From DATLMR01 sp035634255 (GTDB taxonomy: Bacteria; Acidobacteriota; Blastocatellia; UBA7656): a stretch of 16,393 nucleotides of DNA. Numbering within the stretch: position 1 is the first letter of the stretch; each line of letters starts with the position of its first letter. The translations under genes and the position numbers were made by a program. A model generated the notes under the pieces. The model was given only the letters and a program-made list of their open reading frames with translations. It did not search any database and was not told the origin of the DNA. The stretch lies in the NCBI GenBank assembly GCA_035634255.1, contig DASQDI010000090.1:1-16393 (forward strand). The letters run 5' to 3'. This document shows, piece after piece, positions 15,140-16,393 of this stretch.

Positions 15140-15978
15140 TCAAAGCAAAAAAAAGCCTCGGGCAAAACTTTCTCTCCGACGCGAGCGTCTCTCGCCGCAT
15201 AGTGGAGTCCGTCTCCCCTCTCCGGTCCGACCTCGTCATCGAAATCGGGCCCGGCACCGGCGCGCTCACCGGCCTGCTCGTCGGGCGGAGCGGGTTCGTC
15301 ATCGCGGTCGAGATCGACCCGCGCCTGATCGAGGCGCTCAGGAACACTCTCGCCGCGGAAAACCTCTCCGTGATCGAAGCGGACGCCCTGACGGTGAACT
15401 GGGACGACTTGATCGCGCGGGGGAGGGAATGGCTCCGGCAGGCGGGGCGCGGAGGCGGTGAGCCCGAGCGCGTGCGGGTCGTGGCGAACCTGCCTTATTA
15501 CATCTCGACCCCGATAATCGAGCGACTGCTGCGCGTCAGGGCCGGGGTGAAGGACATGACCCTGATGCTTCAGAACGAAGTGGTGGACCGGATCGCGAGC
15601 GGGCCCGGCGGTCGCGAGTACGGGTACCTCTCGGTCCTCGTACAGTTTTATTGCGACGCGAAGAAACTCTTTGAAGTGCCCCCGTCGGCTTTCAGGCCCG
15701 CCCCGAAGGTGAGGTCGGCGGTGGTCAGGCTCGACGTGAGAAGCCGGCCGCTCGTCGAGGTGGGGTCGGAAGAAGGATTTTTGAAGCTGGTCTCTTTCGC
15801 CTTCTCGCAACGGAGGAAGACGATAGCCAACAACCTCAAGGCCGCGTCGGGGGCGTTGCCGTACCGGGTGCCGATTGAAGAAGGGTTGAGGGCCTCGGGC
15901 GTTGACCCGCGCCGCCGCGCGGAGACCCTGTCGGTCGCCGAATTCGGGGCCCTGTACCGCGCCTTGTTCGAGGGCTGA
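15136..15978 (+). CDS. rsmA: 16S rRNA (adenine1518/1519-N6)-dimethyltransferase RsmA (KsgA)
   Basis: The 280-residue enzyme dimethylates two adjacent adenines in the 3' end helix of 16S rRNA using S-adenosylmethionine, late in small-subunit assembly. It opens KKSLGQNFLSD, the family hallmark. The SAM-binding motif I is EIGPGTG (36-42), the acidic ribose contact is VEIDPRL (59-65), and the catalytic motif is NLPYYIS (118-124). PPSAFRPAPKVRSAVV in the C-terminal domain is typical, as is FSQRRKTIANNLK. A basic, Gly/Arg-rich stretch (about 94-113) before NLPY is longer than in E. coli. The start is a TTG at 15136, overlapping the ribD stop as TTGA; no ATG or GTG lies nearby in frame, so coupled translation is likely. 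A run of eight A bases follows within the sixth codon. Confidence 0.95.
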   Translation: MIKAKKSLGQNFLSDASVSRRIVESVSPLRSDLVIEIGPGTGALTGLLVGRSGFVIAVEIDPRLIEALRNTLAAENLSVIEADALTVNWDDLIARGREWLRQAGRGGGEPERVRVVANLPYYISTPIIERLLRVRAGVKDMTLMLQNEVVDRIASGPGGREYGYLSVLVQFYCDAKKLFEVPPSAFRPAPKVRSAVVRLDVRSRPLVEVGSEEGFLKLVSFAFSQRRKTIANNLKAASGALPYRVPIEEGLRASGVDPRRRAETLSVAEFGALYRALFEG

Positions 15979-16007
15979 AAAAGGTTGTGCAGGTATGACG
16001 CGCGAGT

Positions 16008-16016
16008 TGCTATAAT
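16008..16016 (+). promoter_or_regulatory. Extended -10 promoter of the ribonuclease J gene
   Basis: TGCTATAAT is a perfect extended -10 element (TGnTATAAT). A TTGTGC at 15985-15990 is 20 bases away, too far for an ideal -35. The start would be near 16023, giving a leader of about 100 bases. The leader includes a small bulged hairpin at about 16032-16050. Confidence 0.5.
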
Positions 16017-16124
16017 TCCCGAGAGGATTCGTCTGAAGGTCTTCGACGTGGGAGTGGATGCGTGGATTAACAGGATGTGAGGGTCCTCGAACGAAGGCCG
16101 CGATCAGAGATAAAGCATAAAAAT

Positions 16125-16393
16125 ATGGCCGAAGAAAGACTGGAGATAATACCCCTTGGCGGGGTGGGCGCATTCGGGATGAACATGATGGCGATGCGCT
16201 ACGGGGGCGAAGCCATCATCATTGACGCGGGAATGGGTTTCCCCGGAGAGGACTTGCCTGGAGTCGATATAGTCATTCCCGACTTCACCTTCATCGACGA
16301 CTACCGGGACGAGATCGTCGCCATCATCTTAACCCACGGGCACGAGGACCACCTCGGGGCGGTCCCGTTCCTCCTGAAAGAGATCAACGTGCC
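16125..16393 (+). CDS. rnj: Ribonuclease J, N-terminal fragment
   Basis: The first 89 codons are present before the window ends. Ribonuclease J is a cytoplasmic metallo-beta-lactamase-fold nuclease with endonuclease and 5'-to-3' exonuclease activity, used for mRNA turnover and rRNA maturation. The fragment opens with LEIIPLGGVGAFGMNMMAM (6-24), the RNase J start, and has the zinc-binding motif THGHEDH (His71, His73, Asp75, His76) followed by LGAVPFLL, diagnostic of RNase J rather than of general lactamases. The ATG at 16125 lacks a good Shine-Dalgarno. It lies 146 bases after rsmA and has its own extended -10 promoter, so it may be a separate unit that also receives read-through from the tsaD operon; no terminator was seen between them. 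Confidence 0.92.
   Translation, partial: MAEERLEIIPLGGVGAFGMNMMAMRYGGEAIIIDAGMGFPGEDLPGVDIVIPDFTFIDDYRDEIVAIILTHGHEDHLGAVPFLLKEINV

Overview
The window is a GC-rich bacterial chromosome segment made mostly of single-copy housekeeping genes with short intergenic gaps. The gene families suggest Acidobacteriota, perhaps the Blastocatellia/Pyrinomonadales side: a WPQFRGP-type PQQ-propeller protein, an M1 peptidase with an N-terminal carboxypeptidase-regulatory-like domain, and a GGVGAFGMNMM-type ribonuclease J. That placement is inference from protein style; no rRNA or other direct marker is present.

Layout. (1) 1-2292, minus strand: a MacAB/Lol-like export operon in the order ATPase, membrane-fusion adaptor, second ATPase (cut by the window edge). 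(2) 2593-5337, minus: a secreted M1 metallopeptidase with a strong intrinsic terminator. (3) 5619-6971, plus: phosphomannomutase/phosphoglucomutase. (4) 7026-9985, plus: an accessory-looking stretch with a secreted PQQ-type beta-propeller protein, a GNAT acetyltransferase and an aspartate/glutamate-racemase-family gene of clearly lower GC. Two related imperfect palindromes lie here, at 7026-7128 and 9157-9249. (5) 10037-11200, minus: threonine synthase, divergent from a cytoplasmic cyclophilin (11340-11798, plus). (6) 11844-12866, minus: zinc alcohol dehydrogenase, convergent with the cyclophilin and divergent from tsaD. (7) 13011-15978, plus: a tight tsaD-ribD-rsmA operon (tRNA modification, riboflavin synthesis, rRNA methylation). 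(8) 16125 to the end, plus: the start of ribonuclease J behind its own promoter.

The most unusual signal is the pair of same-orientation palindromes. Both begin RYYYAAC and end GTTA, have GC-rich mismatched stems, and share an alignable right half; they resemble integron attC recombination sites but are non-canonical. They bracket the PQQ-propeller and GNAT genes. Other points worth a look are a RibD whose reductase half has lost its family motifs, a racemase with Asp at the first catalytic-cysteine position, an M1 peptidase without GXMEN, and a tsaD promoter so close to the ATG that the mRNA may be leaderless. No rRNA, tRNA, CRISPR array, insertion sequence or phage gene was seen.
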